DNA of 59,634 nt from Krasilnikovozyma curviuscula. Lineage: Eukaryota; Basidiomycota; Tremellomycetes; Cystofilobasidiales; Mrakiaceae. The notes under the pieces were generated by a model. The model did not search any database, was not told the DNA's origin, and was given only the letters and a program-made list of their open reading frames with translations. The stretch is taken from assembly GCA_014825775.1 (NCBI GenBank), contig MVAQ01000127.1:1-59634 (forward strand), read 5' to 3'. Positions 41,718-55,371 of the stretch are shown piece by piece. Numbering within the stretch: the first letter of the stretch is position 1; each line of letters starts with the position of its first letter. Position numbers and translations under genes: made by a program.

Positions 41718-44352
41718 TTACAAGAACTGGCAGGTCTTCTCCTTCAACCACTGACGCGCTCCGTGCTTCGCATGGTGTTCTTCACATCGCGACCTTCTTC
41801 TCCTTTCGACTTTCTCCTTCAGAATCTCATCACGAAGCTTACGACTCTCTCTGATAGCCTTTCTCCTCTCTTTTCTCTCCAGTTTCGCCAGCCATTTGCG
41901 TTCCTTGATGGATCTCAATCGTTCGGCGCTCTTCGATGAAGCACTGGTACCTCTCTTGGCTTCTAGCACCTTTATGCCAATGACGGCATTCACTTCTTCT
42001 TTCAATTTTTTGAGTCCGAGCTTGGTTCGACCGATATAACGTTCAAGTGATTCGGTACAGTCGCCTAGTACTAAATCAAGACCGTTAAGAGCCTTGTCAA
42101 ATACGTCCTCGTGGGCGTCTTTGATGAAGTTGAGGCTCTTCTTGGTGACAGCAGACACATGTTTGAGTTCTTCTTTTGCCGTCTCTAACAAATCAGCTGA
42201 GGTCTGGGAGGAAGCAAAAAGTTCTTCTTGGAACCTTTTCATCTGTTTTCTGGCCATGTGTCGAGCCAGTCGAACATTCTCAAAGGCGGACCGACTAGAG
42301 TCCTCGAATATGAATCTCAGAAGGCTTATTGACAGGTGTGAAGTGGCATTCAGTCCACGGTGAGCTCGTGCGATGCTGTCAAGTATGGACGAGTAGATTG
42401 GAGCGCTGAATCGGTCAAAGAGTTGGACCGCATGTCGAGTGCTTCGTTCCAAATCTGACAAGATGGGTCCAACTTCCTTCATGAGTGAGAGAAAGATGGT
42501 CTTGGTTGCCGATGCGAGGTGTTGAACATAAGCGATGGAGGCATGGGTTGATGAGTGAAAAGGAGAGTCGGCGACAGCTTCTTGTACGCCCTGTAGAGAT
42601 GCATTGAGTATTGCGTTCTGATGGTCCATGTAATGAAACCACCCAATGCTAAACCTCTTCTCTTGTAATTTTAACCAGCGTTCCATGTCAGCGCCGTCAC
42701 AATCGCAGTCAGACCCCTCTTCAACCTTTGGGTCATCATTGATCTTGTTATCAACGGCAACCTCCTCCGGCGAGAAAGGGACATCCTCAGATAATGCTTT
42801 CCCTTTGTTACTATTCACCAGGATGCAGCTGACAGATTTGACCACGCTCGGGATAATAGCAAGGGAAGTTTCGGTCGTTATGACGCTGAGTGCAATCGAT
42901 GGTACTTGACCAGATGAAGCGGAAACGATAGGCTCAGCAGCGGTGGTATTGATCTCAAGTGCAACGGTTGAGGTTGAAGCAGTAGTTACAGCATTGGCCA
43001 AGCTAGGTGCAGTGGTGGATCGCATGGACGTATTGACTGCAACTGGAAGAGAACCGATCACGTTGAGGAGAAGGAAGGACCCCAAGCTGAGGGCAATCAC
43101 GGCGACGGATGTGCTACAAAAGGAAGGAAACGTCGTTGATCAGCTCAAAGTCGACCAAGTGAATAAGGAGCTACGTACAACTTAACAAGTGACTGTGGTT
43201 TAAGCTCGTTCTTTGCCTTCTCCCTCTCACTCTTCTCCGACAAGGCTGAAATTGTGCGATTACGTTCCAACGAGGAATATTCGCCATCAGCAAGTTGAGA
43301 GCTTGTGGTAAGAGACTTTGAGGGAACAATATGCTGTTGTACACTCAAGGACTGTCCTTTTTGGTGTTGTGTATCGTGCCCATCGGTACCAGCGAAGACG
43401 CCGTCAGTGTCTCCGTGGAAGTCGACTTTCTGAGCCGGTGGGACGAGGGTAAACGAACGGTCTCTGAGAATGAACCCAGTTCCATCGGAGCTAGCGGAAA
43501 CTTGAATGTCGCCGGTTCCGGATCGTTCTCTGATGATGACGTCTTGGTCGGAGTTTGACATTGAGGGAGAAGCGACAGTACCTTTGATTGTTGCAGTTGG
43601 GAAGGCGGTTGAAGGGGAAGACTCGGGTGGACGAAAATAACTGTCGAAGTGGGAACTTCCCGCCAAACTGGTCGTATCGCTTTGCGAGGAAGACCAAGCA
43701 AGAGCAACTGTTGCGGGGTCGGGGAACAGCAGGGTTTGAGAGTTGGACGGTGTGTTTTCATCCTCGTGCAGAGAGGTGAACGTTGTCGTTGGAGCGCTCA
43801 TCATCTTCTTGGTACGCTGACTCTCAAAATCAAATCTGAGGGAGCTCATGGTGTTGCTGAGCCATCCATCGCCTTCGAAGGCGCTCTCCTCAGCGCTGGT
43901 CGTGTCCTCATGAATGGTGGAGGCTTCAGCATCGAGATAGCTTCCTCCTAGAGGTACAGGCGCCCCATCATCATTATCCGTATCACTGTAATCACCAGAT
44001 GTAGAGTTATTGGAGGAGGTAGAGGATGGGTTCTCCTTCCCGACGTCCATCCAAGAGTCGGCAAGCACATCATCGTCCTCTTCAGATGCTCCGTCATCGG
44101 ATGAAGACAGTACATCTCTCTCAGACGATGCTGCTGAAAGGTTGAACTGGGAGGAGTGTAGCGATGAAGACAAGTCCTCAGAAGAGTGATGAGAGGAAAG
44201 CGCTGAGAGTGCCGGAGATAATGGAACGTTCGGAGGCTTGCCCAGCTGTCACAAATAAGAAGCGCTGTCAGGCATTGTTACCAATAATCATTCCAGAGAA
44301 GGAATATATTGGTGTTTCGATGAGATCAGAAAGGGCAACTAACCTCTGTCAT
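41718..44352 (-). CDS. Unknown single-span membrane protein with acidic N terminus and basic coiled-coil C terminus
   Basis: A protein of about 820 residues that I do not recognise. The N-terminal third is Ser/Asp-rich and disordered. One clear hydrophobic segment, VAVIALSLGSFLLLNVIGSL, starts just after the intron near 43116-43184. The following region is Ser/Thr/Val-rich with an acidic patch (GSDCDCDGADMERWLKL). The C-terminal half is helical and becomes strongly basic: KRFQEELFASSQTSADLLE, ERKWLAKLERKERRKAI, EILKEKVERRRRSR. The first coding exon is nine bases (ATGACAGAG, 44344-44352) with a GTTAGT donor; the next exon reads LGKPPNVPLSP. Stop TAG at 41718-41720. The layout (soluble disordered part, one span, long coiled coil) would suit a tether or organelle membrane protein, but this is only a guess. 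Confidence 0.7.
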
Positions 44353-45633
44353 GATGGTTTACCCAGATATCGTTGATAAATCTCAACAAACAGGCCTCCG
44401 CGGGTAGCAGCAAGCTAGCAGTTCCTATAGTGAGTGAGTTTAGAGTCAGCTTATATTGGTCAAGTGCAGAGGACAGGAGCGATGTCAAAACCAGATCGAT
44501 CCTGAAGGTGTAATTCGGTTTCAGAGTACAGATCTGATACTGGGATGGCGCTTTGCATCACGTCGACAACCAGGCCGCCCAATTCCGCTAGCAAGGTAGT
44601 CCAGCTCGAAGATATAAACTACTGCTCCGATAACCTTGTAGGAGCGCGTGGTGGAGCGATAGAGTGAAGTTTGGATGGAAGCGTTACGAACCTAATTGAA
44701 TCTCAGGTGGGAGTGGGGATAGGAACTAAAGGAAGAGTTCCGACAGTCTGATTCTGGTTGAGAGTCTGCTGTACACCAAAACCAAGGGAAAGAATGTCAG
44801 ACAACGGATATCGGGAAAGGAATGTTTTCCAGAATTGACAGGGGAACGGGGTCGATATCGATGGGCAGGTGAGTCGTCGTGTGAGATGACATTCCCATCT
44901 ATTCTCAAGCCATCCACTGCTGAAACTTCTCCAGAGAGATTCTAGTACCATCCAGAAAGCTAAGGGAGGCATACAGGTACTAGAATCCCATTGAAAGCCC
45001 TTATACGAGCCTCAAATGGCCTCCGTTATCTCTAAAGAGGAGTGCCCTTCTCCTAGGCGAGCAATACTATTCAAAATGGGATTGGACAGGCTACTCACCT
45101 ATTTCTATGATAGATATCTATCTGCCTGAGGTCTCAGTGTGGTTGCGGTGGAATGTATTGGCCAAAGTCGGGATGCTCGTTTCTCGTTTGGAATAGATCG
45201 AGCGAGAGGGACCAAAGGCGCTTCGCAGCCACCAATGATTTATTCAGGGAAGGACAATTGACTAGGCAGAATGGTAATCTGTTCAAGAGTAAGAGTCCTA
45301 GATGTGTGGACAAATGCCTCCCAATATTTATATTGTTCGATTGGGATGAAGATTAGGTGGCGCTTTACTTTCCACATATTACCAAGGCAGCTTGGAAGCT
45401 GAAGTCTCCCTATGGACAGCAAATAGCTGGACGCTATTCCTCAAACTGAATAGAAGTACTTACAGCTCTTTGAATTCCGCTATGAGAAATCGGCCAGTAC
45501 TCACTGGCATGCGGAATGTTGCCCTCGGGTTGTTGTCCCAACAGTCAAGAGGTTCAAAATGCCACTGGCAACAATTTGAATAGCATGTCAGCAACAAGAT
45601 CAGAATCGACTACCTCTCGCTGGTCGTTTCCGA
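44353..45633. other. Intergenic, divergent upstream regions
   Basis: A 1.28-kb gap, the longest in the window. Short frames on both strands (for example minus 44703-44972) carry no recognisable domain. It contains a perfect 12-base inverted repeat at 44938-44987. It could also hold an untranslated exon or a non-coding RNA; I see no tRNA. Confidence 0.45.
44938..44987. repeat. Inverted repeat, 12-base arms
   Basis: GATTCTAGTACC at 44938-44949 and GGTACTAGAATC at 44976-44987 are exact reverse complements with a 26-base spacer. No coding frame explains them. Confidence 0.7.
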
Positions 45634-47852
45634 ATGATGATTGACGAACAGAGCATCTTTCAATGGTCAGTGCAAGAAAGGCGTCGTTTTCGACTTTCGC
45701 ACTGATAGTCTCGTCTGACGATCGCTTTCCTGCTCTTGCTCTTTAAATGCATGCATTGCACGTTTCAATAGGTTCAAGTCCAGCTTCTACTTCTATCCTA
45801 CCCTGTCGGTCCCACTGTCATTGGCTCTGAAGGCGTACGAGAATAGCACCGGTCGCACGATTGACCCACAAGAGGCTGGTCAGTTCCTCCAAGTAGGTCA
45901 ACAAGCCTGGCCGGGGATCAAGATAGTTCGTGACGCAGATGTTTTTGTTATTTCTGGCTTGGGGTGGTCCTGTACGTCAAATTTCGTTTCTACATTTTCA
46001 ACTAAATGGGGGTTCCCCATGTCGTTCGTTCGACTAATCAAGCACTTTCTGTCTCATTGCCTGTCTTACCAATTGATACTCTGTTCAGTACCGGAAGGAA
46101 CCACTTTCCTCAGCGGTGCCAACTCAGAGTCCTCACCAACGGCTGCAGCTCCCGTAGTCCCACCTCCCTCTCAATCTACCCAGCCGTCAAACTATCCCAC
46201 CCTCAGCCAACACCCTTCTGGAAATGATCCTCTTCAACATCACAAAAAGTATCAACAGTCTCTGAAACATCTGATGAATGGCAATCGGCACCCTACGTTT
46301 CGACCACTTGCCTCTCCACCTCCTCAAGCCCCACCAGAATTGACCACGAGCAACCAGGTGAATGCCGTGCGTGGTCCTTTGATTCAACAACAGCAGCTTC
46401 CATCTGTATTATTCTCTCCAACTGGCGGCAGCTTCAGCCATTCTCAGCCATCGCTGCAGTCAAATGCGTCGCATTCACTATCGTCTGCATCAGTCAACAA
46501 AAGGCGAAGGTCCCATAATACTCAGGTGAATCCTTTTGAACACCGGAACTATCAACCCCCAGCCCAAAATCTTCAGCAAATCGACAATGACCCTTCCGTT
46601 AGTCAAACGAAAATTGCCAGGCCACCGCCATTGCCATCACCCCAGCCCCTCAGTATGACATTCAGGGAGAATTCCAATGAAAAAGAGTATGTTCATCTAT
46701 TGGAAGGCAATATACCTCCGTCAGCCAGTATAAGACTTCCTCCAGTTCCAACTCAGCAACAAAGGTTACGGGCGCCTGATCCACCATCAAGACTATATCC
46801 AGTCTTAACCAAACCCCTACTCAACAGCTGGATTGATCTTCCTGACTTCTTGGGCCTGAACCCCCCTCCGTCGTCCCCGTCCCAGTCTAGCAGTGGCAGC
46901 AGCGCAGATAAACCAGCGCAGGTCTTGGTGGGCAATCTGTCGCCGCTAATGACGGGCGAAATGCTGCTCTCGAACTTGTCACGAGCTTTGTATTCCGAAT
47001 ATGCGTCACGTCCACAACATCAGCAGCAACCCATACCTGCGTTTTCGACTGACCCGCCGTCTTCGCAGTCAATAATCCCGATCCTGTCCATTAAGAAACA
47101 CGGCAGCCGGTTCGCAATCATCACTTTTATCTCTGAGTCAACAGCAATGCAATTTCTGAAAATGTACGAGGAGATGGACAACCAAAAGCCGACGGCAGAA
47201 GCTGTTTGGGCCGAGTTGATTCCGAACCAACTCTTTGGGGAAGGAGCTGGTGATGGGACGACGACCCTGTTCCCAATGAGTCGACGCATGGCTGCGTTCT
47301 GGGATATCGTTAAGAGTGGGATTGGGATCTTCAACGATTTTTCCCCCCTGTCTACCACAACCAACAGCGCCAGTGCCGACGCCAACAAAGCTGCTCCTGG
47401 ACCTACGGCAGTCGGTGGGAATGCACCTCACTTAATGTTGCTGCCAGCCGAATCCAACGGAAAGAAACAGACTATCATTACTCTCAACGATCCGTCCCCA
47501 TCTGTTAGGAACGGTGGCCCAGAGAGAGACCCAACTACCGTTGAGAGGCTTGAAAGGGAGCTGATTAGCAATCAAGTGCTAGTGCAGATGTTGAGAAAGC
47601 AAGGTGAGTTTTGTTTGAAGTTTTGATTGCCGTCATTTTGATCTAGTTGACTGACTATGTGCTTTGTCGAGTTTACCAGTTCAATCTCTAAACGCTCGCC
47701 TCTCGCAGGGCCAGCCACCGCCCTCAACGAATCCACAGCAGTCAACAGACGATGAGACAGCAATTTGGAATGATATACAGGCCGAAATGAAGAACTTGGA
47801 GGACTGGGTGAAGGGAGGAGGGGGCAACAGTCATGAAGCGACCGAAAATTAG
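45634..47852 (+). CDS. Unknown protein with an RRM-like region and a C-terminal coiled coil
   Basis: A protein of about 650 residues. The first exon (ATG 45634, MMIDEQSIFQW) joins, after a GTCAGT...ATAG intron, to FKSSFYFYPTLSVPLSLAL and a folded-looking segment ending VRDADVFVISGLG. A second intron (about 45973-46088) leads into a long Pro/Gln/Ser-rich disordered region. Near residue 370, QVLVGNLSPLMTGEMLLSNL and, 40 residues on, SRFAIITFISESTAMQFLKM resemble the RNP2 and RNP1 strands of an RRM, with a weak RNP1. The end has VERLERELISNQVLVQML, then a last exon with QSLNARLSQ, a coiled coil. There is no confident family. An RNA-binding or post-transcriptional role is inference only. Stop TAG at 47850-47852. 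Confidence 0.65.
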
Positions 47853-48065
47853 ATAGCCTTTCAGATGAATTTAATGATCTTTCTGTGTGTGTCCTCAGTT
47901 TGTAATTCTCGTCCTTTACTTTAGTGTATTCTCTTGTATCAAACCACGGCGGATTGGAAACCTTCCGGGTAGAGGTCAAGGCCAAACGAGACGATTGGAC
48001 CTGCTTCAAACCCCATCTTGAGCCAAATGCACAAAACCCCTTCCTTGAGAATTCCCCGACCACGC

Positions 48066-49831
48066 TTACTCCAAGTTCGCATAAATGATGTTCTCGATCT
48101 GACTGTAGACGTCTTTGACGGCTGGGTCACTGGAGGGGACGATCTGCGAGCAGAACACGACAGCGATGCCTGTTGTTGGGTCGATGAAAAAGAACGTGTT
48201 GGCGCTTATTGATAAAGGAGGAACTCATCAGTCTCCAGATCTACAAGAAAAGATGGTAGAAAGCAGGAGAAGGCGGAAACTCACAAGCCAGACCACCATC
48301 CACTCCCCGTCTTCCTCCCCCCAGGCTTGTCTACGACGTTGTTTCTCAACCCAAACCCGAACTGGTCGATCACACTTGCCTTGTCCCCATCCGATCCTGC
48401 ACCGACGCCCACGGCGTCCTGTGATGCGCTGGGCGATTGGAGGTCCAGCTGCTGCTGCCCGAGCGGCGTGAGGGTGCGCGAAAACATGAGCTTGGTCGTC
48501 TCTAAGGAGAGAAGTGGGACGACGGCATTTCCGTCTGTATGTCCAAAACAATAAGGAGCTGTGTCAGCAGCAGGACTGGCATCGTTGGGAAAGGGTAGGA
48601 CGGGCAGCGTACCGAGGATGCTGAGGATGTGCGAGACGAACTTGGAGTAATCACCAGCGGTGCCGTGGAGGCCTGCGCCTCCCATGAAATAACGAACTAA
48701 AGAAAAGACCCTGATTAGTACTGAGAAAGAACGAAGGGCATGTAGGGCTCATGTGTCACCTTTGGAGGGCTCCAGCTCAATTCCTGGAATAACGGTGTTG
48801 GGGACCGCCTCGCGAGTCGTTGGATCCCGGTATCTTGTAGGAATCAACCTTGATCTAATCTCTGGGTTACAAAAAAAGGAGGTCGAGTCCATTCCTAAGG
48901 GCTTCAAGATCTCCTTTTGGCTGGTGTTAGGAAGCGGAGATTAGGGCGATGGATGACGCGGTGCGAGAGTGCGACGAATCTCACAAGTATTCCTCAAGCG
49001 AGAGGCCAGAAACTTTCTCGATGATCAATCCGAGATAGTCGAGACTAGGACCGTAGCCGTAGGAGGTTCCGGGCTCAAAGAGGAGAGGAGGGGGTTCAAG
49101 TCCGTTCTGTCACAGCTCGTCAACTGTTAGGAGCGGCTCAACAAAATCGATAGATTGCATATAGAGGAGGAACAAACCTCTGGGAAGGATGGCATATAGC
49201 CGATACCGTGAAGGTGGTACCATTTTAAAAAGATTGGGTTCGTAGGGTAGGTGAGGCCTGACGTGTGATTGAGCAATTGCTCGACGGTGATGACATTTTT
49301 GGCCTCAACGAGCTCGGGTTCCTTGTCGTAAGAAACAAGGATTTTGTGTGGGGCGGTAAGAGATGGGAACTGCGGTAGGAATGGGCCAATGGGAGCCTTG
49401 AGGTCGAGCTTTTTCTGGTCGACGAGCTGGAGAGCTGCGAACTATCATGAATAGAAGGGTACCTGGTCAGCCAAGTGTTGGGGATAAAGAACATATATCA
49501 AAAAGCTTACGGAAGTGATGGCCTTTGTCATCGACCAAAGGTTCACCGTCTCGTCTCCGGTAACTGAAGGACCTGTTCCGTCGATGGCTGATTTGCCCGC
49601 CTGAGCTTCAGCCAGCAAGCCCTGGGAGCTGACGACCTTCAGAATGAGAGGAGGAGTTCCCTTGGTGATACCTTCATCCTAAATTCGGAAAGAGATAAAT
49701 AATTCAGCTCAGCGAAAAGGTGATTCGACGGCGATATTTCGTTGCTGCCTGCGCCTTTGCTTGTTTACAGGTAGACTCACGAGGGAGGCCTGTAGTTTTT
49801 CAGCAGTTCCAGCTTTGAGTGAGACGACCAT
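48066..49831 (-). CDS. Class C beta-lactamase-like serine hydrolase
   Basis: A serine hydrolase of the beta-lactamase/penicillin-binding-protein fold (Pfam beta-lactamase, LACTB/EstB-like). The active-site S-x-x-K is SMTK in NLWSMTKAITS, with the acylating Ser. EQLLNHTSGLTYPT is the usual surrounding motif. The second motif is probably YGY in PGTSYGYGPSLDYLG, in place of Y-x-N. The third conserved region is near SGWWSGFANTFFFIDP. The last exon reads GIAVVFCSQIVPSSDPAVKD. Fungal members are esterases, lactonases or amidases and often act on secondary metabolites or xenobiotic lactams; the real substrate is unknown. No signal peptide: MVVSLKAGTAEKLQASL is soluble. Introns interrupt after LQASL, after AITS, after PSFPE and several more times. 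Start ATG 49831, stop TAA at 48066-48068. It is convergent with the RRM-like gene. Confidence 0.85.
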
Positions 49832-50342
49832 TTCTTCACTTTTCTTCGACCGGGTGTGATGGTTCAATGGACGTCTCCGCTGAGTAAGGTCGGGAAGTAC
49901 TGTTACCGCAAGATGGCGAATGGTCGGCGATTAACCGTGGGGAAACCTCATCGGATCCCAACCCACGCTACAGACTGGGCGTCTGTCCCAGTGTGGAAGA
50001 AGTATCTCCTCCTCCCCTCGGAGGGACAAAGTCAATTTTGGGCCTTCTCGTGGCGCCCAACCAACAAGAAGGTGGCCGAGGCGACGTTGGAATGCTGCTG
50101 CCCACCTCGCTTCTAGCCAAAGTCGACTGCTCTTGTATCTAGAAGTCTCCATCTCATTTGATGAAGGAAACAACCTCTCATTTATCCCATTCGTCCTGAC
50201 AGCAGGACTCCTTCCTGCTAATTCGACGCTTGAGTGAGTGCGCTTCTCCTTCCTTCGTCCTGGCTTTCCTCCCAATCCTACCCTCTAACTTATGATCTCA
50301 ATGGTAATTCAGGGCTAAGTAGACTCTACTATCTCTAACCTA
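49832..50342. other. Intergenic, divergent upstream regions
   Basis: A 511-base gap between the divergent beta-lactamase-like and Siw14-like genes. It holds both promoters; C/T-rich before the plus-strand start. No gene seen. Confidence 0.5.
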
Positions 50343-51719
<1,377 letters not shown>

Positions 51720-52874
51720 AGCTTCTGATACTACCTCACCGGGTAAAATCACTTTGGTAATTATGGCAAGGTAGACAATCAGGTCTTGGTAGTTTGATCA
51801 GAACCTGGCGCACTAGAGAGAGACCACAGAGGAGGAAATATCAACATGCAGAGTGGCCCTGAGACTGAAGCTGTTACCACTGTGTTGCGGTGAGAGCAAA
51901 TTTCTTCGAATTTGCCTTTGTCTCTTTCTCTCCCTGTAGTCTCGTACCAGCTCGGCACAAAGATAGACAGAGACGAAGATAATATGTATTACCCGCTACG
52001 TGACAACACATTCACTCGGAGCTGGATTCGATAGACGTGTCGACACAATCTTGCATCTCCATACCCACCTTTCGAAGCTGATACAGTCTTTGGACGAGAG
52101 GTTATGGGTGCTGTGAAGACAGGTCGAGGTCAGGTCTGCGGAAGAAGCCTGTCTTTCTCTCACTCAAAATGACTCTCATAACGCGCGACGGGACGGGCGC
52201 TGATTTCTTGATTTTTTTCTTCGTCTGATGGCGCTCTGTTATGTTTCTCAGATCAGGAAATGAACAACCAGCCATCTCCTTCTCATATGTCACGAACTCG
52301 AGGGACTGGAGCCTTTTTATATGGCCGTCCGTCGATGGGTGGGCGGTCCCGCCAGGGTTTCAGTTTCGCCACGAGACGGGAAGGGGAGGTGAAACCAACG
52401 TCTCGAACTTGGTAGGCGGTCCACGACGACCTCGCTGTAACGGAAGCTCCCCGCTGCCGCTGTGATGTCGAGCAGAGTCGTCTTCCCCGTTGTGTTAGAT
52501 GCCGGTAAAGCAGCGCTACCAATGGGATTCTCGACCTCAAGATTTTTCATCATGGCCTTAATTTATCGACCTTTGTCAGGCTCTTGTCCTCTCCAACCTT
52601 CACCTTCCTCTCTCTGTCTCTTTCTCATTTGCTTCTTCTTATCTCTAGATCTTTGTGTCCTCGATATCGTGGACATCGATCTGCCCTTCTGCTCTTCAGC
52701 AACAACACACACTCGTTCCAGTCACTCTTTCATTTCAATCCCGACCAACCAGCCTCCCTCCCTCAAGTTCCTATATCCTTTCAATAACATCTTATCATCG
52801 TCATCGTCAGTCTACTTTCCAACTTTTGGATCTCAACTAGCCCTAACGCTAAAGACATTATCGAATCTCTTAAG
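51720..52874. other. Intergenic, same-strand spacer
   Basis: A 1.16-kb gap. It holds the 3' end of the Siw14-like gene and a long upstream region. A minus-strand open frame at 52317-52553 contains a P-loop-like GKTTLLD stretch (see findings). The 300 bases before 52875 are C/T-rich and look like a strong fungal promoter and leader. No complete gene seen. Confidence 0.45.
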
Positions 52875-55064
52875 ATGTCCTCCTCAACCTCGTATCCCCG
52901 CAACCAGTTCTCACTCCACCGCAAACCAGTCAACAGAACGTATATCGATGTCAAGCTGCTGTCCAGCCCGGTACTAGAATCCTCCTCCACATTCTTACCG
53001 CAACTGTCAGTCTCTCCGGTATCACCAACGTTCGCATCTGAAAATAGCCCACATCTCTCCTTCCTCTCGTCATCCTCTACCGGCGACAGATCTCCTAACC
53101 TCTCGGCAAACGAAACCTCCGACTTCCAATGGTCGACAGCATCTTCGGCTTCAGAGAGAGATTACTCCTCACCACCCTCGTCACCTGAAGCTGGTGATCT
53201 CACCATGCCAAAGCTGCCTAGCTCACTCCAGAGAAGAGGAAGCAAAATTAACTTTGCCAGACCATTGCAGAAGAACAAAGAAGAACGATTGGCCCCAGCT
53301 GCTGCCAGGGCCTCCTTTGAGTTGCCAGAGCGCAGCGCGTTGATCATGGACAAAGGTGTCGTTGGTGAGTAACAATTAGATCTGAAGCTCTTCCCTAGAC
53401 ACTCTTCTGACTAAAAGTTTGTCTTGCCAGGACACATGTTCGGTCGCTCGATCCAGAAGTCGAGGCGCACGGATACCTCGTCCATCCGTCGTGGTTCCTG
53501 CGATGCGACCTCCGTCTACGATCGCCCAAACACTTACTTCTCAACTTACTCCACGGAATCTCGTCCCATCGAGTCTTCCTCTCGCCCAGCTTCGTCTCTT
53601 TCCAGGTCAAACAGAATCGACGACTTTGGTGCCTACACCGAGTACTACTACAACTCGACTCCCTCCGCTGGCAAAGGTCTCGGCCTTGACGTCTCCAGCA
53701 TCCACTCCAAGATGTCGATGGGAATCGAAGATGAGATGGACGCTGAAGACGCTTCTGAAGCTCCAATCGAGGAGACTGTGACGGAGGAGATTTACGAGAG
53801 GCGAAAAGGGATAGATTTCGGGGTGGGAATCACGGTCGATCTCCCACCGACCAGAAGAGCGTCTGTTGCTTCCATCTCACCAAATGTTTCGCAGCGCCAC
53901 TCCCTTGTCATCTCGACTCCTCCGATCTCACCACTCCCCGCTCGAGGCTTAAAGTCGATCGCTTCCTCTGCATCTCTTCGCCCATCCACTGGTTCGGTCC
54001 AGATCGCCTCCTCCAAACCTATTCCTGTATCGACACCTCTCGCCGACTCCATCTCCTCTCTGGATACCACCGCCACTGTCGTCCCAAAGTCACCGTCTCC
54101 GGCTCCATCGCCAACCCGCAAGACCCATCACACAGCTGCCTCAGCTCATGCCTTCTTTGTCACTGTCGGTCCCACCATCTGCCAGCCTCTCAATGGCAGT
54201 AGCTCGATATCATCCACTACACTGCCATCCTTCTCCAACTCGCTCAGCATGAGGAAGTTTGGTGCTAGGCCATCAACGAGCGAGGCTGATTCTTCAGCGG
54301 CCTACAAACCGTTTGGACAGAGACACCGCAGAACTGCTTCCTTTGGTCTTCAGGAACTAAGGGAGTTGAAAGAGGCTGCTGACATTATGCAGAGTGATGT
54401 CAAGAAGCCATTCAAGTCATCTGCCATCTCATCCTCAGCATCTTACAACAGCTGCTCCGGCTCTAGATCAGCAGCGCCAAAGAAAGTTCAGAGGAAGCCA
54501 GTTCCTTCTGCTCTGTTGGAGTCTCCTGTCGACCCAATCCTCGACCCAAAGGCACCTTTCGAGGAATCCAGCTTGTTTGCACCACTTCCAAGACCACCGC
54601 TCCTCAGACCCAAGTCAGCCAACCGTCAGTCTATGTTCGTCGTCTCCACCACTTCAACAAGTTCCAGTGATGTCGAATCAGTCTCGCCTAGAAGCTCCTT
54701 CCACTCGGCTTCGTTCTCCGATGTGACCAGCGACGACTCGTTTAACTGCTGTGGTGTTTTGGGGAAAGAGAGCGCTCAGTCTAGCGTCTCTTCAGACGAT
54801 GGCGGTGTCCCACGTACTCCTCTCAATATGAGCTTCTCAGAGTTCGATCTTGATCTCGATAAACTTAAAGCGACAACCGCCTGGGCTACCTCATCTTCTT
54901 CAGTTGGCCAGCACTTCTTGTCTGTCGACGAGTCTCAGGTCAAAGAGACTCCCAGGTACAAAGTCGATCCTGCTCTGTTTGCGGATGGAGTTCTCAACAG
55001 CGGGCCCAAACCCGCGTTGACGAGAAGATGGTCTCCCGTCAAGGCTACTTACCTAAACAAATAA
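52875..55064 (+). CDS. Unknown serine-rich protein
   Basis: A protein of about 700 residues in two exons (intron near 53366-53430, joining KGVV to GHMFGRSIQ). It is Ser/Pro/Thr-rich and probably disordered throughout. Ordered-looking patches are TYIDVKLLSSPVL near the start, SFGLQELRELKEAADIM and a C-terminal RWSPVKATYL. It holds many Ser-Pro and Arg-x-x-Ser sites (RRTASFG, RRASVAS), which suggests heavy phosphorylation. I do not recognise a family. Start ATG 52875 is the first in the open frame after a C/T-rich leader; the stop is TAA at 55062-55064. It converges on another Ser-rich unknown gene. Confidence 0.72.
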
Positions 55065-55371
55065 TGTACAACGTACACGACCTTTTTACGTCTGCTTTCT
55101 TGTTCATGCTCTTCTCTCACTCTTATTTGTACATTTTGGAACGTCCCTTTCCATATCACGCTCATTACACACCTGCTTCGCATTATTGATTTGCAACACT
55201 GTCATTACTTCATGCATTATTGGTTCTAACGTAACATCATATTCAATAAGTTAACAATAAGCGAAATAAGAGAGGCTGGGATCGTCCAGGGTGAGAATGC
55301 TACACATAGATCCGAGTCCAGCAGAGATGGTATGTACACTTCGGAAAAATAAATAATCGAATATCATATCA
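55065..55371. other. Intergenic, convergent 3' ends
   Basis: A 307-base A/T-rich spacer between two converging unknown genes. AATAAGT-type and AATAAATAA stretches on both strands (near 55240-55250 and 55346-55356) fit polyadenylation regions. Confidence 0.5.

Noticed and set aside
52462..52874. Plus-strand frame upstream of the Ser-rich protein with a hydrophobic run
   Set aside because: It lies in a C/T-rich leader; Leu/Phe/Ser codons come from the base composition and it is in another frame from the gene.
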